A DNA stretch of 64,000 nt from Bradyrhizobium sp. AZCC 2262 (GTDB lineage: Bacteria; Pseudomonadota; Alphaproteobacteria; Rhizobiales; Xanthobacteraceae), in assembly GCF_036924535.1 (NCBI RefSeq), contig NZ_JAZHRT010000001.1, positions 8,556,001-8,620,000 of the forward strand, read 5' to 3'. A program made the position numbers and the translations under genes. Under the pieces are notes generated by a model. The model saw only the letters and a program-made list of their open reading frames with translations, was not told the DNA's origin and did no database searches. Below, in pieces: positions 17,373 to 27,465 of the stretch; the stretch's first letter is position 1; each line of letters begins with the position of its first letter.

Positions 17373-18392
17373 ATGAACCCGGCCTTTTTGACGCGAGCGT
17401 TAACCGCAGGTCTTGTCGTGCTGGCTGCGGCGCTGATGCCTGCGCGCGCGGAAACCCTCGACAAGGTGTCGTTTGGAACCAACTGGGTGGCGGAGGCCGA
17501 GCATGGCGGCTTCTTCCAGGCGGTTGCCGACGGCACCTACAAGAAATACGGTCTCGACGTCACCATCGTGCCGGGAGGCCCCAACGCCAACAACCGCATC
17601 CTGCTGACCGCCGGCAAAATCGACTTCTTCATGACCGCGAACACGCTGCAATCGTTCGACGCTGTCGCCAACAACGTGCCGGTGGTCGCGGTCGCCGCCA
17701 TCTTCCAGAAGGATCCGCAGGTTTTCCTGACCCATCCGGAAACCAAATTCACCAAGCTCGAAGATCTCAAGCCGCTCACGCTATTCGTGTCCAAGGAAGG
17801 CGTCGCGAGCTATTTCCAGTGGCTGAAGTCCGAATACGGGTTCAGCGAGAGCAAGGTGAAACCCTACACCTTCAATTCGCAGCCCTTTATCGTGAACAAG
17901 CAGAGCGCGATGCAGGGCTATGTCACCTCCGAGCCCTATGCCGTCGAGAAGGCGGCGGGCTTCAAGCCGGGCGTGATCCTGCTCGCCGATCACGGCTTCA
18001 ACGCCTATTCGACGCTGATCGAGACCCGCCGCGAGATCATCGACAAGAAGCCCGACCTCGTGCAGCGCTTCGTCGATGCTTCCGCGATCGGCTGGTACAA
18101 TTATATCTACGGCGACAATTCGGCCGGCAACGCGATGATCAAGAAGATGAACCCGGAAATGACCGACGAATTGCTCGGCTATTCCGTCACCAAGATGAAG
18201 GAATACGGCATCGTCGACTCCGGCGACACCTTGCGCGACGGCATCGGCGCCATGACCGACGCGCGCGTGGCGAGCTTCTTTGACAAGATGGTGCGGGCTG
18301 GCGTGGTTCGCCGCGATATCGATTACCGCCAGGCCTACACGTTGCGCTTCGTCAACAAGGGCGTCGGCGTCGATCTGCGGCCGAAGAACTGA
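17373..18392 (+). CDS. NitT/TauT-type ABC transporter substrate-binding protein
   Basis: The 339-residue protein has a signal peptide (FLTRALTAGLVVLAAALMPARAE), then VSFGTNWVAEAEHGGFFQAVADGTYKKYGLDVTIVPGGP. This is the opening typical of SsuA/THI5-like proteins that bind sulfonates, nitrate, pyrimidine precursors or riboflavin-type ligands. The ATG at 17373 was preferred because it starts the signal peptide. It is the first gene of an operon: ATPase, permease, D-2-hydroxyacid dehydrogenase and an Inh-like protein follow with overlaps or tiny gaps. The ligand cannot be named. Confidence 0.87.
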   Translation: MNPAFLTRALTAGLVVLAAALMPARAETLDKVSFGTNWVAEAEHGGFFQAVADGTYKKYGLDVTIVPGGPNANNRILLTAGKIDFFMTANTLQSFDAVANNVPVVAVAAIFQKDPQVFLTHPETKFTKLEDLKPLTLFVSKEGVASYFQWLKSEYGFSESKVKPYTFNSQPFIVNKQSAMQGYVTSEPYAVEKAAGFKPGVILLADHGFNAYSTLIETRREIIDKKPDLVQRFVDASAIGWYNYIYGDNSAGNAMIKKMNPEMTDELLGYSVTKMKEYGIVDSGDTLRDGIGAMTDARVASFFDKMVRAGVVRRDIDYRQAYTLRFVNKGVGVDLRPKN

Positions 18393-18398
18393 CGCGAG

Positions 18399-19211
18399 AT
18401 GGCCTCGCCCGCCGTGTCCGAGACGGATATCGATACGGCGGGCCTTGCCGTGCGGTTGCGCGCCGTCACCAAGGTCTATGAGAACGGCGTGATTGCGCTG
18501 GGGCCGCTCGATCTCGATGTCGCCAAAGGCGAATTCGTATCACTGCTCGGGCCGTCCGGCTGCGGAAAGTCGACCGCGCTGCGGCTGATCGCGGGGCTCG
18601 GCGCGCCGAGCGCAGGCACGGTGAGCGTTTCCCATCACGCAACGAGGGCGGATGGGCGGCATCCCATCGGTTTTGTGTTTCAGGAGCCGACGCTGATGCC
18701 GTGGGCAAGCGTGCGCGAAAACGTTCGCCTGCCGCTGAAGCTTTCGCACGCGCCGGCGACTGAGGCCGATGGCCGCATCGAGGACGCGCTGACGCAGGTA
18801 GGCCTTGCCGAGTTTGCCGATGCATTCCCCCGTGAATTGTCCGGCGGTATGAAGATGCGGGTCTCGCTGGCGCGCGCGCTCGTCACCGATCCGGATATTC
18901 TGCTGCTGGATGAGCCGTTCGCGGCGCTCGACGAGATCACGCGATTTCGGCTCAACAACGATCTGCTTGATCTGTGGCGCAAGCTGCACAAGACCGTCAT
19001 CTTCGTCACCCATTCGGTATTCGAGTCGGTCTATCTGTCGCAGCGGGTGACCGTGATGACGGCGCGACCGGGCCGCTTGGCAAGCGAATTTCGCATCGAC
19101 ACCGTGGAGCCGCGCGGGGAGGAGTTTCGCACCTCGGCCGAATATGCCGGCTATTGCCGCGAGGTCTCCAGCGCGCTGGCGCCGTCCTATTCCGGGCAGC
19201 GCAGCGCATGA
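18399..19211 (+). CDS. ABC transporter ATP-binding protein (SsuB/TauB type)
   Basis: The 270-residue ATPase has Walker A LLGPSGCGKSTAL (around residues 48-60), Q-loop FVFQEPTLMPW, signature LSGGMKMRVSLARAL, Walker B ILLLDEPFAALDE and the switch His in FVTHSVFES. These identify an importer ATPase of the nitrate/sulfonate/taurine branch. It starts 6 bp after the binding-protein stop and its own stop overlaps the permease start by 4 bp (ATGA). Confidence 0.92.
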   Translation: MASPAVSETDIDTAGLAVRLRAVTKVYENGVIALGPLDLDVAKGEFVSLLGPSGCGKSTALRLIAGLGAPSAGTVSVSHHATRADGRHPIGFVFQEPTLMPWASVRENVRLPLKLSHAPATEADGRIEDALTQVGLAEFADAFPRELSGGMKMRVSLARALVTDPDILLLDEPFAALDEITRFRLNNDLLDLWRKLHKTVIFVTHSVFESVYLSQRVTVMTARPGRLASEFRIDTVEPRGEEFRTSAEYAGYCREVSSALAPSYSGQRSA

Positions 19212-19996
19212 GCTCCGTCCAGAATATCGGCCGTTTGCTGCTGCCCATCGCCGTGCTCGCCGCGGGCCTGGCGCTGTGGGAGCTTGTGGTCCGCGTCAAC
19301 GACATCCAGCCTTACGTGCTGCCGAGCCCTCACGTCGTGTTTCAGACGCTGGTCGGCGACTGGCCGGTGCTGTCGGAATCGCTTGGCGTCACTCTTCTCA
19401 CCACGCTGGAAGGCTTTATCGCCGCTGCCGTCGGCGGTATTGCGCTGGCGCTGCTGTTCAATCAGTCGAAATGGCTGGAATATTCGCTGTTTCCCTATGC
19501 GGTAATCCTGCAGGTCACACCGGTGATCGCAATTGCGCCGCTACTGCTGATCTATCTGCCGCAGCAGACCGCGGTCATCGTCTGCGCCTGGATCGTCGGT
19601 TTCTTTCCGGTCCTGTCCAACACCACGCTCGGGCTGAATTCGGTGGACCGTAATCTGGCCGGGCTGTTTCAGCTCTATGGCGCGTCACGGCTGCAGACGC
19701 TGCGGTACCTGAAATTGCCGGCGGCGCTGCCGTATATTCTCGGCGGTCTGCGGATCGCGGGCGGCCTGTCGCTGATCGGCGCCGTGGTCGCCGAAATCGC
19801 GGCGGGTACCGCGGGCGCCGGCTCCGGGCTTGCCTTCCGGATCGCAGAATCCGGCTATCGCCTCAACATTCCCCGAATGTTCGCGGCGTTGCTGTTGCTG
19901 TCCGTCGCCGGGATTGTCATTTATGGGCTGCTGGCGCTAGTTTCGCATCTGGTATTACGGCGCTGGCATGAGAGCGCGCTTGGAAAGGAAAACTGA
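19208..19996 (+). CDS. ABC transporter permease (SsuC/TauC type)
   Basis: The 262-residue membrane protein has about six hydrophobic segments and the EAA-loop region near AGLFQLYGASRLQTLRYLKLPAALPYILGGLRIAGG, which contacts the ATPase. The ATG at 19208 overlaps the stop of the ATPase gene, which decides the start; the frame is open much further upstream. The stop again overlaps the next start (TGATGG at 19994-19999). Confidence 0.9.
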   Translation: MSSVQNIGRLLLPIAVLAAGLALWELVVRVNDIQPYVLPSPHVVFQTLVGDWPVLSESLGVTLLTTLEGFIAAAVGGIALALLFNQSKWLEYSLFPYAVILQVTPVIAIAPLLLIYLPQQTAVIVCAWIVGFFPVLSNTTLGLNSVDRNLAGLFQLYGASRLQTLRYLKLPAALPYILGGLRIAGGLSLIGAVVAEIAAGTAGAGSGLAFRIAESGYRLNIPRMFAALLLLSVAGIVIYGLLALVSHLVLRRWHESALGKEN

Positions 19997-20985
19997 TGGC
20001 TGCCGCGAATATTTCGTCCGAAAAGATCGATCTGTTGGTCTACGGACCGATCAGGCCGATCCTCGAAAACGGCTTCCCGGACCAGTTCGTCCTGCATATG
20101 GCGGAGAGCCGTGCCGATCTCGAGCGATTGACGCCCGATGTGCTGGCGAAGACCCGCGGTATCGCGGTCACCTATCACACGGTGCCGGCCGACAAGAAAT
20201 CGCTGTCGCATTTCCCCAAGCTCGAGATCGTCGCGAGCTTCGGCGTCGGCTACGACCATGTCGATTCCGCCTATGCGCGTGAGCACAATATCGTCGTCAC
20301 CAACACGCCCGACGTGCTGACCGAGGAGGTCGCCGATGTCGCAATGGGCCTGTTGATTTCGACCCTGCGCGAATTCGTCAAGGCCGACCGCTATCTGCGC
20401 TCCGGCCTGTGGCAGACGCAGAACTATCCCTTGAGCGTCGGCTCGCTGCGCGACCGCAAGATCGGGATCGTCGGCATGGGCCGCATCGGACAGGCGATCG
20501 GACGCCGGTTGGAGGCCTCGCGCGTGCCGGTGTCCTATCACTCGCGCAATCCGTCGTCAGCCGTGTCGTACACGCACTATCCCGACCTGATGGAGATGGC
20601 GAAGGCCGTGGATACGCTGATCGTGATCGTGCCCGGCGGCGCTTCTACCGCCAAGATGATCAATGCCGACGTGCTGAAGGCGCTCGGTCCGCGCGGCGTT
20701 TTGATCAACGTCGCGCGCGGCTCCGTGGTCGACGAGCCGGCGCTGGTGGCGGCGCTGAAATCCGGCACCATCCTCGCGGCCGGGCTCGACGTGTTCGCCA
20801 ACGAGCCGAACGTGCCGGACGAGCTGAAGGCCATGCAAAATGTCGTGCTGTTGCCACATATCGGCTCAGCTTCGGTGGTAACGCGGAACGCCATGGATCA
20901 GCTTGTCGTCGACAATCTGAAAAACTGGTTTGCCGGCAAGGCGCCGTTGACGCCCGTGCCGGAAACCCCGGTGAAGGGACGCTGA
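19996..20985 (+). CDS. D-2-hydroxyacid dehydrogenase (glyoxylate/hydroxypyruvate reductase type)
   Basis: The 329-residue enzyme has the NAD(P)-binding GIVGMGRIGQAIGRRLEA (around residues 158-175), the catalytic Arg region INVARGSVVDEPALV, the Glu in LDVFANEPNVP and the His in VVLLPHIGSASV. It reduces 2-keto acids to D-2-hydroxy acids in the cytoplasm. Its place directly behind an ABC importer suggests that it processes the imported compound or a breakdown product. Overlapping start and stop codons couple it to its neighbours on both sides. Confidence 0.9.
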   Translation: MAAANISSEKIDLLVYGPIRPILENGFPDQFVLHMAESRADLERLTPDVLAKTRGIAVTYHTVPADKKSLSHFPKLEIVASFGVGYDHVDSAYAREHNIVVTNTPDVLTEEVADVAMGLLISTLREFVKADRYLRSGLWQTQNYPLSVGSLRDRKIGIVGMGRIGQAIGRRLEASRVPVSYHSRNPSSAVSYTHYPDLMEMAKAVDTLIVIVPGGASTAKMINADVLKALGPRGVLINVARGSVVDEPALVAALKSGTILAAGLDVFANEPNVPDELKAMQNVVLLPHIGSASVVTRNAMDQLVVDNLKNWFAGKAPLTPVPETPVKGR

Positions 20986-21686
20986 TGTCGTCCGGGCGTT
21001 CAGGCATCATGGTGGCAGCGCTGACGGCGCTGCTGGCGTTTGCGTCGCAGGCTGCGGCGCAGGATTCCTCGACGCTGAAGAAAGACATGATCGGGCAGTG
21101 GGAGCTTGCCACCACCGAGCGCAGCAAGACCTGCGTCGTCACGCTGAAGGGCGATACGACGCCGCAAGGACTCAAGCTCGAACTTGAGCCGAGCTGTGCC
21201 GCGGCGCTGCCGTTCACCAAGGAAATCACGGCCTGGAATATCAAGGGGCTGGATATCGTGCGGCTGCAGGATGCGGCCGGCCAGCCGGTGATCGACTTCA
21301 CCGAAGTCGAGAGCGGCATCTTCGAGGGCTTGCGGACCGGCGAGGGCGTCTACATCCTGCAAAACCTCGCCGCCGCCCGCTCGCTCGCCAAGTCGATGGA
21401 CCAGATGATCGGCGACTGGTCGATGGTCCGGGGCAACGGCCAGACGATCTGCGGCCTGACGCTGACCAACACCGAGGCGACGGGCGACAATTTCCAGGTA
21501 TTCCTGAAGCCGAAATGCGACCCTGCGGTCGCGGCTTTCGCGCCGAACCAGTGGCGGCTCGATCACGGCCGGATGCTGCTGCTGTCTGCCAAAGGCGAAA
21601 CCTGGCAGTTCGAGGCCGACGACAATGCGCAGTGGCGGCGGGTGCCCGACGCGGCCGATCCCCTGATCATGATGCGGGGACAGTAG
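20985..21686 (+). CDS. exported AprI/Inh-type protease-inhibitor domain protein
   Basis: The 233-residue protein has a signal peptide (IMVAALTALLAFASQAAAQD). Two related beta-rich repeats follow (MIGQWELATTERSKTCVVTLKGD... and MIGDWSMVRGNGQTICGLTLTNTE...), each with the Trp-x(n)-Cys pattern of the AprI/Inh metalloprotease-inhibitor fold. It is probably periplasmic. The ATG overlaps the dehydrogenase stop (TGATG). A protease target is not evident here; in Rhizobiales these domains are often of unknown role. Confidence 0.75.
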   Translation: MSSGRSGIMVAALTALLAFASQAAAQDSSTLKKDMIGQWELATTERSKTCVVTLKGDTTPQGLKLELEPSCAAALPFTKEITAWNIKGLDIVRLQDAAGQPVIDFTEVESGIFEGLRTGEGVYILQNLAAARSLAKSMDQMIGDWSMVRGNGQTICGLTLTNTEATGDNFQVFLKPKCDPAVAAFAPNQWRLDHGRMLLLSAKGETWQFEADDNAQWRRVPDAADPLIMMRGQ

Positions 21687-21704
21687 CGTTCGGCGAGCCG
21701 CATT

Positions 21705-22217
21705 TTAGCGGCCAAGTATGCCCGCGACCTGAGACGCCACATGCTCGGCAAGCATGTGGTAGCCTTCCGGCGTCAGATGCTGGCCGTCGGGCTGATGCGG
21801 CAATCCCCTGAAAGTGCCATTGGCGATCATGATCACCGGGATGCCCCGCGCCTTCAGCCGGCTCTGAATTTCCGCCGTTCGATCCGGCGAGCCTTTGCGG
21901 CGGTCGTTGCCGCCGGGCTGCAGGATGACGGCGCTGGTGCCGTTCGGCACCGTTCGGTCAAGGCGCTGCAACATGCCTTCGGTGGTGTCGCCGTTGATGC
22001 CGGCGTTGACGACACGGACATTGGCTCCCTTTGCCCGCAAGATCGCCTCCAGTTGCGCGGGATAGGCCTGATTGCGGGCTACCCCTTTGCCGTAAGTGTT
22101 GCTGGCGCCAAGCGCCACGATCGTTGCCGCATGGGCCGACGCGGATACGAAAGTGGATATGCCCATCAGGATCGCCAAAGCCCCGAGGGTGCCAAGCCGA
22201 AAAGCCCGCAATTTCAT
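21705..22217 (-). CDS. SGNH/GDSL-family esterase (TesA-like arylesterase)
   Basis: The 170-residue protein has a signal peptide (LGTLGALAILMGISTFVSASAHAA). Block I follows as IVALGASNTYGKGV (GAS-N replaces GDS-L with the nucleophile Ser retained), the oxyanion Gly/Asn are in NAGINGDTT and PGGNDRRKG, and the catalytic Asp/His are in PDGQHLTPEGYHMLA. It should hydrolyse short-chain or aryl esters in the periplasm. The start at 22217 begins the signal peptide. It converges with the Inh-like gene. Confidence 0.85.
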   Translation of the reverse strand: MKLRAFRLGTLGALAILMGISTFVSASAHAATIVALGASNTYGKGVARNQAYPAQLEAILRAKGANVRVVNAGINGDTTEGMLQRLDRTVPNGTSAVILQPGGNDRRKGSPDRTAEIQSRLKARGIPVIMIANGTFRGLPHQPDGQHLTPEGYHMLAEHVASQVAGILGR

Positions 22218-22410
22218 ATTTGCTCCCCTTCGCATCGGTTGAGGAAGCCTACGGGGCTAGCATCCCCTGGCGCAACTATGCCGGCCGGCCGATTCGGACA
22301 AAATTAATTCAGGGGCCTGTCGATCCGGCGTTCTCCCATTCGTCGTCTCCCATAGCGAGCCAGTTTTGCGGGCGATTACCGCCGCAACTCGCCTTAACGG
22401 GAGTTCCGCA

Positions 22411-22806
22411 ATGCGCTTCATGTATATCGTTACCTCGTCCCAGCCCATGCGCGGCCCGACGCCGGCTTTGATGGAGGCGATGGCCAAGCTTGCCGACCGG
22501 GAGATCAAGGCCGGCCGCATGATCGACAGCGGCGGGCTGATGCCGGTTGCCACGGGCGCGCAGGTGCGCATTACCGACGGCAAGCTCAGCGTGGTCGACG
22601 GGCCGTTCGTCGAGACCAAGGAAATGATCGGCGGCTACGCAATCTTCGAGCTCCGCGACAAGGAAGAGGCGGTCGCTGCAGCGAGGGAATTCATGCAACT
22701 GCACCTCCAGCACATGCCGGGCTGGGAAGGGACCTGCGAGGTTCGTTCCTTTGCGACGCCGGGCGTGGACGGTGCGTGCGAGGTCAATGTGCGCGCGCAC
22801 GCCTGA
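22411..22806 (+). CDS. YciI/DGPF-domain protein
   Basis: The 131-residue protein from ATG 22411 (RFMYIVTSSQPMRGP) contains the DGPF signature in VVDGPFVETKEMIGGYAIFEL, defining the YCII-related family. Such genes are regularly paired with ECF42-type sigma factors, and here a sigma gene starts 31 bp downstream. The protein is presumed to be a small cytoplasmic dimer whose biochemical role is not established. Confidence 0.88.
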   Translation: MRFMYIVTSSQPMRGPTPALMEAMAKLADREIKAGRMIDSGGLMPVATGAQVRITDGKLSVVDGPFVETKEMIGGYAIFELRDKEEAVAAAREFMQLHLQHMPGWEGTCEVRSFATPGVDGACEVNVRAHA

Positions 22807-22837
22807 TGCTAGCGTTCGGTAAATCCAGTCGGCGGCG

Positions 22838-24115
22838 ATGACGGCCGCCGACGTCCATCGCACCATCCTGGCGGTCTGGCGCATCGAGCAACCGCGCCTG
22901 ATCACCGGCCTGTCCCGGATGTTGCGGGATGTGACGCTGGCCGAAGACCTGACGCAGGAAGCCCTGGTGGCGGCGCTCGAGCATTGGCCCATCACCGGCG
23001 TGCCGGAAAAGCCGGGCGCATGGCTGATGGCAACCGCCAAACGCCGCGCGCTAGATGATCTGCGTCGCCGCAGCATGCTCGCGCGCAAGCACGAGATGCT
23101 GATACGCGACCTGGAGCAGGAGCAGCAGGCGATGCCCGATCCGGACGCCGGGCTGGACGATGATATCGGCGACGAACTGTTGCGGCTGATCTTCACCGCC
23201 TGCCATCCAAAACTGTCGCGCGAGGCGCGCGCAGCTCTCGCACTCAGGATGATCTGCGGCCTGACCACCGAAGAGATCGCGCGCGCCTTCCTGCAGCCGG
23301 AGGCGACCATTGCCCAGCGCATCGTGCGCGCGAAGCGAACGCTGTCGGACTCCGGGCTCGCTTACGAAACCCCGCGCGGCGAGGAGCTTTCAGAGCGGCT
23401 CGCTTCGGTGCTGGAGGTCGTGTACCTCATCTTCAACGAAGGCTACACGGCCGCCCGCGGCGACGAATGGCTGCGGCCGCAGCTTTGCAGCGATGCATTG
23501 CGCATGGGCCGCGTGCTGACACTGGTCGCGCCGCAGGAAGCGGAAGCCCACGGCCTGCTCGCGCTGATGGAGCTGAACGCTTCGCGCACCGCGGCGCGCA
23601 CGGATGCAGCCGGCGATCCAATTCTGCTGATGGACCAGAACCGGATGCTGTGGGACCGGCTTCAGATCCGCCGCGGATTGTCGGCGCTGGCGCGCGCGCA
23701 GGAGCTTGGCGATGGGCAGGGATTCTACGTGCTGCAGGCGGCGATCGTCGCCTGTCACGCCAGAGCCTCCACGCCTGATGAAACGGAGTGGCCGCGTATT
23801 GCAAAGCTCTATGGCGAACTCTCAGGCCTGGTGCGCTCGCCGATCATCGAGCTCAACCGCGCGGTAGCGGTCGGCATGGCGGAGGGGCCGGCGGCCGCGC
23901 TCGCGATGGTGGATGGACTGGCGTGCGAGCCTGCGCTGAAGAACTATCATCTCCTGGAAAGCGTCCGCGGCGATCTGCTTTGCAAGCTCGGCCGCTTTGC
24001 GGAAGCGCGCGCCGCATTCGAGATCGCGGCAGGATTAGCGGGCAACCGGCGCGAGTATGATCTGCTGCAACGACGCGTCGTTGAAGCGGCCCGACGCAGC
24101 GAAATTGCGCGTTGA
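22838..24115 (+). CDS. ECF-type RNA polymerase sigma factor with C-terminal TPR-like extension (ECF42 type)
   Basis: The 425-residue protein has a sigma-70 region 2 (LSRMLRDVTLAEDLTQEALVAALEHWP), a region 4 (LALRMICGLTTEEIARAFLQPEATIAQRIVRAKRTL) and a ~240-residue helical C-terminal domain (DUF6596/TPR-like, LNRAVAVGMAEGPAAALAMVDGL). This long form next to a DGPF gene is the ECF42 arrangement, in which the extension rather than an anti-sigma factor is thought to control activity. No anti-sigma gene is present. It probably transcribes its own YciI partner. Confidence 0.88.
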   Translation: MTAADVHRTILAVWRIEQPRLITGLSRMLRDVTLAEDLTQEALVAALEHWPITGVPEKPGAWLMATAKRRALDDLRRRSMLARKHEMLIRDLEQEQQAMPDPDAGLDDDIGDELLRLIFTACHPKLSREARAALALRMICGLTTEEIARAFLQPEATIAQRIVRAKRTLSDSGLAYETPRGEELSERLASVLEVVYLIFNEGYTAARGDEWLRPQLCSDALRMGRVLTLVAPQEAEAHGLLALMELNASRTAARTDAAGDPILLMDQNRMLWDRLQIRRGLSALARAQELGDGQGFYVLQAAIVACHARASTPDETEWPRIAKLYGELSGLVRSPIIELNRAVAVGMAEGPAAALAMVDGLACEPALKNYHLLESVRGDLLCKLGRFAEARAAFEIAAGLAGNRREYDLLQRRVVEAARRSEIAR

Positions 24116-24339
24116 TTTCTGAATGAGCAGCGCATTTTGCGCACGCCATGATTGCTGAATCCGGTGCAGGAAGCCCGTGTTTTTGCGATTCGTAGAACTA
24201 CGGAATCTCGAGTGTTCATTCCGAACACAGTGATTAACCATTGGCAATTATCGTAACGCCAACACTTGCGGAATTTTCCTGTTCGCCCTCGTGCCGCGCT
24301 TTTCAAGCGGCCATTGGCACCATCATTCGAGGACGCGGC

Positions 24340-25425
24340 ATGTCGGGATTCTTCCCTCGTCGATCAACCCTGCTCGCGACAGTCGTTGCTGCGGCCGGCT
24401 TTGGCGCGATCGGCTTTGCCAGCATCGGCCTCGGCGCGGTCATCGTCGGCGAAACCCGCCGCATCGATCTCGGTCAGAAGGCGGCGCCCGGGATCGATGC
24501 GATGAAGGCGCAGTACAAGCGGCCGGCAACGATCCCGTTCCCGAAGGAAAATCCCTATACGCCCGAAAAGGCTGCGCTCGGAAAGAAGCTCTATTTCGAC
24601 ACGCGGCTCTCGGTCACGTCAGCGCAATCCTGCGCAAGTTGTCACAGCCCGGGCTTCGGCTGGGGCGACGGTCTGGCGGTCGGCGTCGGCCACGGCATGG
24701 CGAAGCTCGGCCGGCATTCGCCGACCATCGTCAATGCCGCGTGGGGCGCGATCTTCATGTGGGACGGCCGGCTCGCGACCCTTGAAGAGCAGGCGCTCGG
24801 TCCGATCCAGGCCGCGGGCGAGATGAACATGCCGCTCGAGAAGTTGATGGAACGGCTTACCTCCATCGGCGAATACAAGCCGCTGTTCGCCGTGGCATTT
24901 CCCAATGAAGGGATGACTTCCGCGACGCTCGCCAAGGCGATCGCGACCTATGAACGTACCGTGGTCTCCGAGCGCGCGCCGTTCGATGCCTGGATCGAAG
25001 GTAACGAGAAAGCTATCTCAGAGGAAGCCAAGCGCGGTTTTGCAGTCTTCAACGGCAAGGCGCTTTGTTCCGCCTGTCATGAGGGCTGGAATTTCACCAA
25101 TGACGGCTTTCAGGACATCGGGCTGCCGAGCAAGGATGTCGGCCGCGGCGAGTTCATGCCGGGCGTGATCAAGATGCAGCACGCCTTCAAGACGCCTGGC
25201 TTGCGCGAAATTGCGCGCCGAAGCCCCTTTATGCACGATGGTTCGCTCGCCACGCTGGAAGCGGTGGTTGAACATTACGATCGCGGCGGCGTCGACCGGC
25301 CGAGCCGTTCCGACCTGATGAAGCCGCTTGGCCTCACGGCCCAGGAAAAATCCGATCTGGTCGCCTTCATGAAAACCCTGACCAGCAACCTCAGTCCGAC
25401 CGCCGTGCCGGTCCTCCCTCGCTGA
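24340..25425 (+). CDS. dihaem cytochrome c peroxidase / MauG family protein
   Basis: The 361-residue protein starts with an export signal (LLATVVAAAGFGAIGFASIGL). It carries two haem motifs, CASCH (around residue 99) and CSACH (around residue 246). PFMHDGSLATLEAVVEHYDRGG near the C terminus is typical of bacterial cytochrome c peroxidases and MauG relatives. It should act in the periplasm, reducing peroxide or oxidising a partner. I chose ATG 24340 because it begins the signal. A cupredoxin gene follows at 25 bp and could be its electron partner. Confidence 0.9.
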   Translation: MSGFFPRRSTLLATVVAAAGFGAIGFASIGLGAVIVGETRRIDLGQKAAPGIDAMKAQYKRPATIPFPKENPYTPEKAALGKKLYFDTRLSVTSAQSCASCHSPGFGWGDGLAVGVGHGMAKLGRHSPTIVNAAWGAIFMWDGRLATLEEQALGPIQAAGEMNMPLEKLMERLTSIGEYKPLFAVAFPNEGMTSATLAKAIATYERTVVSERAPFDAWIEGNEKAISEEAKRGFAVFNGKALCSACHEGWNFTNDGFQDIGLPSKDVGRGEFMPGVIKMQHAFKTPGLREIARRSPFMHDGSLATLEAVVEHYDRGGVDRPSRSDLMKPLGLTAQEKSDLVAFMKTLTSNLSPTAVPVLPR

Positions 25426-25450
25426 TCCCAGCCCTATCCAAGGATATCCC

Positions 25451-25771
25451 ATGCACAAGACCGTCCTGTTCGCTCTCGTCATTCTCTCCGGCCTGTCGGC
25501 CGGCGCGCTCGCCGCCAACCAGGTGATCCATCAGCAGGGCCGGGTGTTCTCCTCCGAGAGCGTCACCGTCAAGAAGGGTGACGCGCTGACCTTTGTGAAC
25601 GACGACAGCATTCCTCACAACATCATGTCGACCACCCAGGGCAGCGAATTCAACCTCGGCTCGCAGGCGCCGGGCATGTCCACGGATGTGACCTTCAAGG
25701 AAGCGGGCGACGTGCAGGTGATCTGCGCCATCCATCCGCGGATGAAGATGATGGTGAAGGTTACGGACTAA
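25451..25771 (+). CDS. periplasmic cupredoxin (plastocyanin-like)
   Basis: The 106-residue protein has a signal peptide (LFALVILSGLSAGALAA) and a type I copper fold. Copper ligands are visible: His in NDDSIPHNIMS, then Cys-x-x-His and Met in VICAIHPRMKMM. It is a small blue-copper electron carrier. It lies directly behind the dihaem peroxidase gene, a pairing that suggests electron donation to or from the peroxidase. Confidence 0.87.
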   Translation: MHKTVLFALVILSGLSAGALAANQVIHQQGRVFSSESVTVKKGDALTFVNDDSIPHNIMSTTQGSEFNLGSQAPGMSTDVTFKEAGDVQVICAIHPRMKMMVKVTD

Positions 25772-25801
25772 TCGCGCCAACGACCGCGCCGGAGATTTGT
25801 G

Positions 25802-27460
25802 ATGTCGATCCGCTACAAGATTTTCGGCGCCTTCAGCGTTGTCATCCTGCTCGCCTGCGGGCTCGCATTCTACGGCATTCAAGGTATCTCCACTGCGGGC
25901 GATCAGGTGGTGCGCCTTTATGACGGTCCCCTGATGGGAATCAACCACGCGCGTTCGGCGCATGCGGGGTTGAACGAGGCGCGCGTCGTCATGCAGCGCA
26001 GCCTGACAGAGGGGGCGACGAGTGAAAGTGTCACCCGGTTTGAAAAACTGGTTCGCAGCATTTCCGAAGATCTCAGCGTGGTCCGGGACCGGGTCCAGAG
26101 CGCAAGCGTCAAGGCTGCCCGGGAGAAGGCCGAAGCCAGCCTCCGCGGCTGGTCGGGCGCCGGACTGAAAATCCTCAAGCCGGTGCCGGGCGGCCTGACC
26201 GAGATTCCCACGATCTTCTCGCTGACGCAGCAGGGCGACGAGACTGTCGCAGCGCTCGACGATCTCGTGGAACTGGTGGCGGCCTATGGCTTCGACTACC
26301 GGACCGAGGCGGAGGCGTCGGTGGCGGCGGCGCGCACTGCCATGCTCGGGATTGCCATCGGTACCGCGCTCGTCGGATTCATCATCGCCATGGCCTTTGC
26401 CTATTCGCTCAGCAAGCCGATCTCTGCCGCGATGCATGTTGCAGAGCGCGTGGCGGCGGGTAATTTCGCCGATGACATCGCGGTCCGGCGGCGTGACGAA
26501 CTCGGCCGGCTGCTGAAGTCGCTTGCCGTCATGCAGACGAGCCTGAAGGCCCGCGCCGATCAGGATCTCGCGCTGATGTCCTCCAAGGACCAGACCCATG
26601 CGCAACAGGTCACCCGGCGGCAGCGCATCGAGGCCGAGATCGAAGCCTTCCGTTCCACCTTCACCACAGCGCTCGCCAACACCGACCGGATGACGGGCGA
26701 ATTGACCAATACCGCGCAAACCCTTTCCTCAATCGCGCACGCCGCCGGCAAGCAATCCGTCGAGACGGCTTCGACCGCTGGCCAAACCTCGGCCAACGTT
26801 CAAACCGTGGCAACCGCCGCAAGCCAGCTCGGCGATTCCGTGCAGGCGATCAAGACGCAGGTCAATGACGCCACGACGATCGTGCAGCGCGCCTCCGGCA
26901 TGGCCGGGACGGCCAATGAGACGATTCGGGCCCTCGCCAGCTCCACGCAGCAGATCGACGAGGTCGTGGGCTTTATCCGCAACATTGCCGGCCAGACCAA
27001 TCTGCTGGCGCTCAACGCCACCATCGAAGCCGCGCGCGCCGGCGAGGCTGGCCGCGGATTTGCCGTGGTCGCGTCGGAAGTCAAGGCGCTCGCCACCCAG
27101 ACCGCCAAGGCGACCGAGGACATTTCCTCCCAGATCGCCGAGGTGCAATCGGCGACGAAGCAGGCGGTTGACAATGTCGGCGCCATTGCGTCGATCATGG
27201 ACGAGATCGACCGCTTCACCGCAGCGATTGCCGACGCCGTCAGCCAGCAGAACGCCGCGGCAAATGAAATATCGCGGAGTATCGGACACGCCGCCGCCGG
27301 AACGGAAATCGTTGCCCGGAGCATTGCGGGAACGGCCACCGCGACCGAGAACACTAACCGTTCCGCCGACCTCGTGCTGACGACCGCGCGCGACCTGTCG
27401 GATCAGGCCGCCGATCTGCGCGCGTCCGTCGATCGTTTCCTCTCGAACGTGGCGGCGTGA
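25802..27460 (+). CDS. methyl-accepting chemotaxis protein
   Basis: The 552-residue receptor has an N-terminal membrane helix ([19 protein letters not shown]), a periplasmic helical sensing region and a second helix ([23 protein letters not shown]). A HAMP domain follows ([23 protein letters not shown]), then the signalling domain with the tip [41 protein letters not shown]. The GTG at 25799 is possible, but the ATG at 25802 is preferred. The ligand is unknown. A nested palindrome follows the stop. Confidence 0.92.
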   Translation: MSIRYKIFGAFSVVILLACGLAFYGIQGISTAGDQVVRLYDGPLMGINHARSAHAGLNEARVVMQRSLTEGATSESVTRFEKLVRSISEDLSVVRDRVQSASVKAAREKAEASLRGWSGAGLKILKPVPGGLTEIPTIFSLTQQGDETVAALDDLVELVAAYGFDYRTEAEASVAAARTAMLGIAIGTALVGFIIAMAFAYSLSKPISAAMHVAERVAAGNFADDIAVRRRDELGRLLKSLAVMQTSLKARADQDLALMSSKDQTHAQQVTRRQRIEAEIEAFRSTFTTALANTDRMTGELTNTAQTLSSIAHAAGKQSVETASTAGQTSANVQTVATAASQLGDSVQAIKTQVNDATTIVQRASGMAGTANETIRALASSTQQIDEVVGFIRNIAGQTNLLALNATIEAARAGEAGRGFAVVASEVKALATQTAKATEDISSQIAEVQSATKQAVDNVGAIASIMDEIDRFTAAIADAVSQQNAAANEISRSIGHAAAGTEIVARSIAGTATATENTNRSADLVLTTARDLSDQAADLRASVDRFLSNVAA

Positions 27461-27465
27461 CGCCA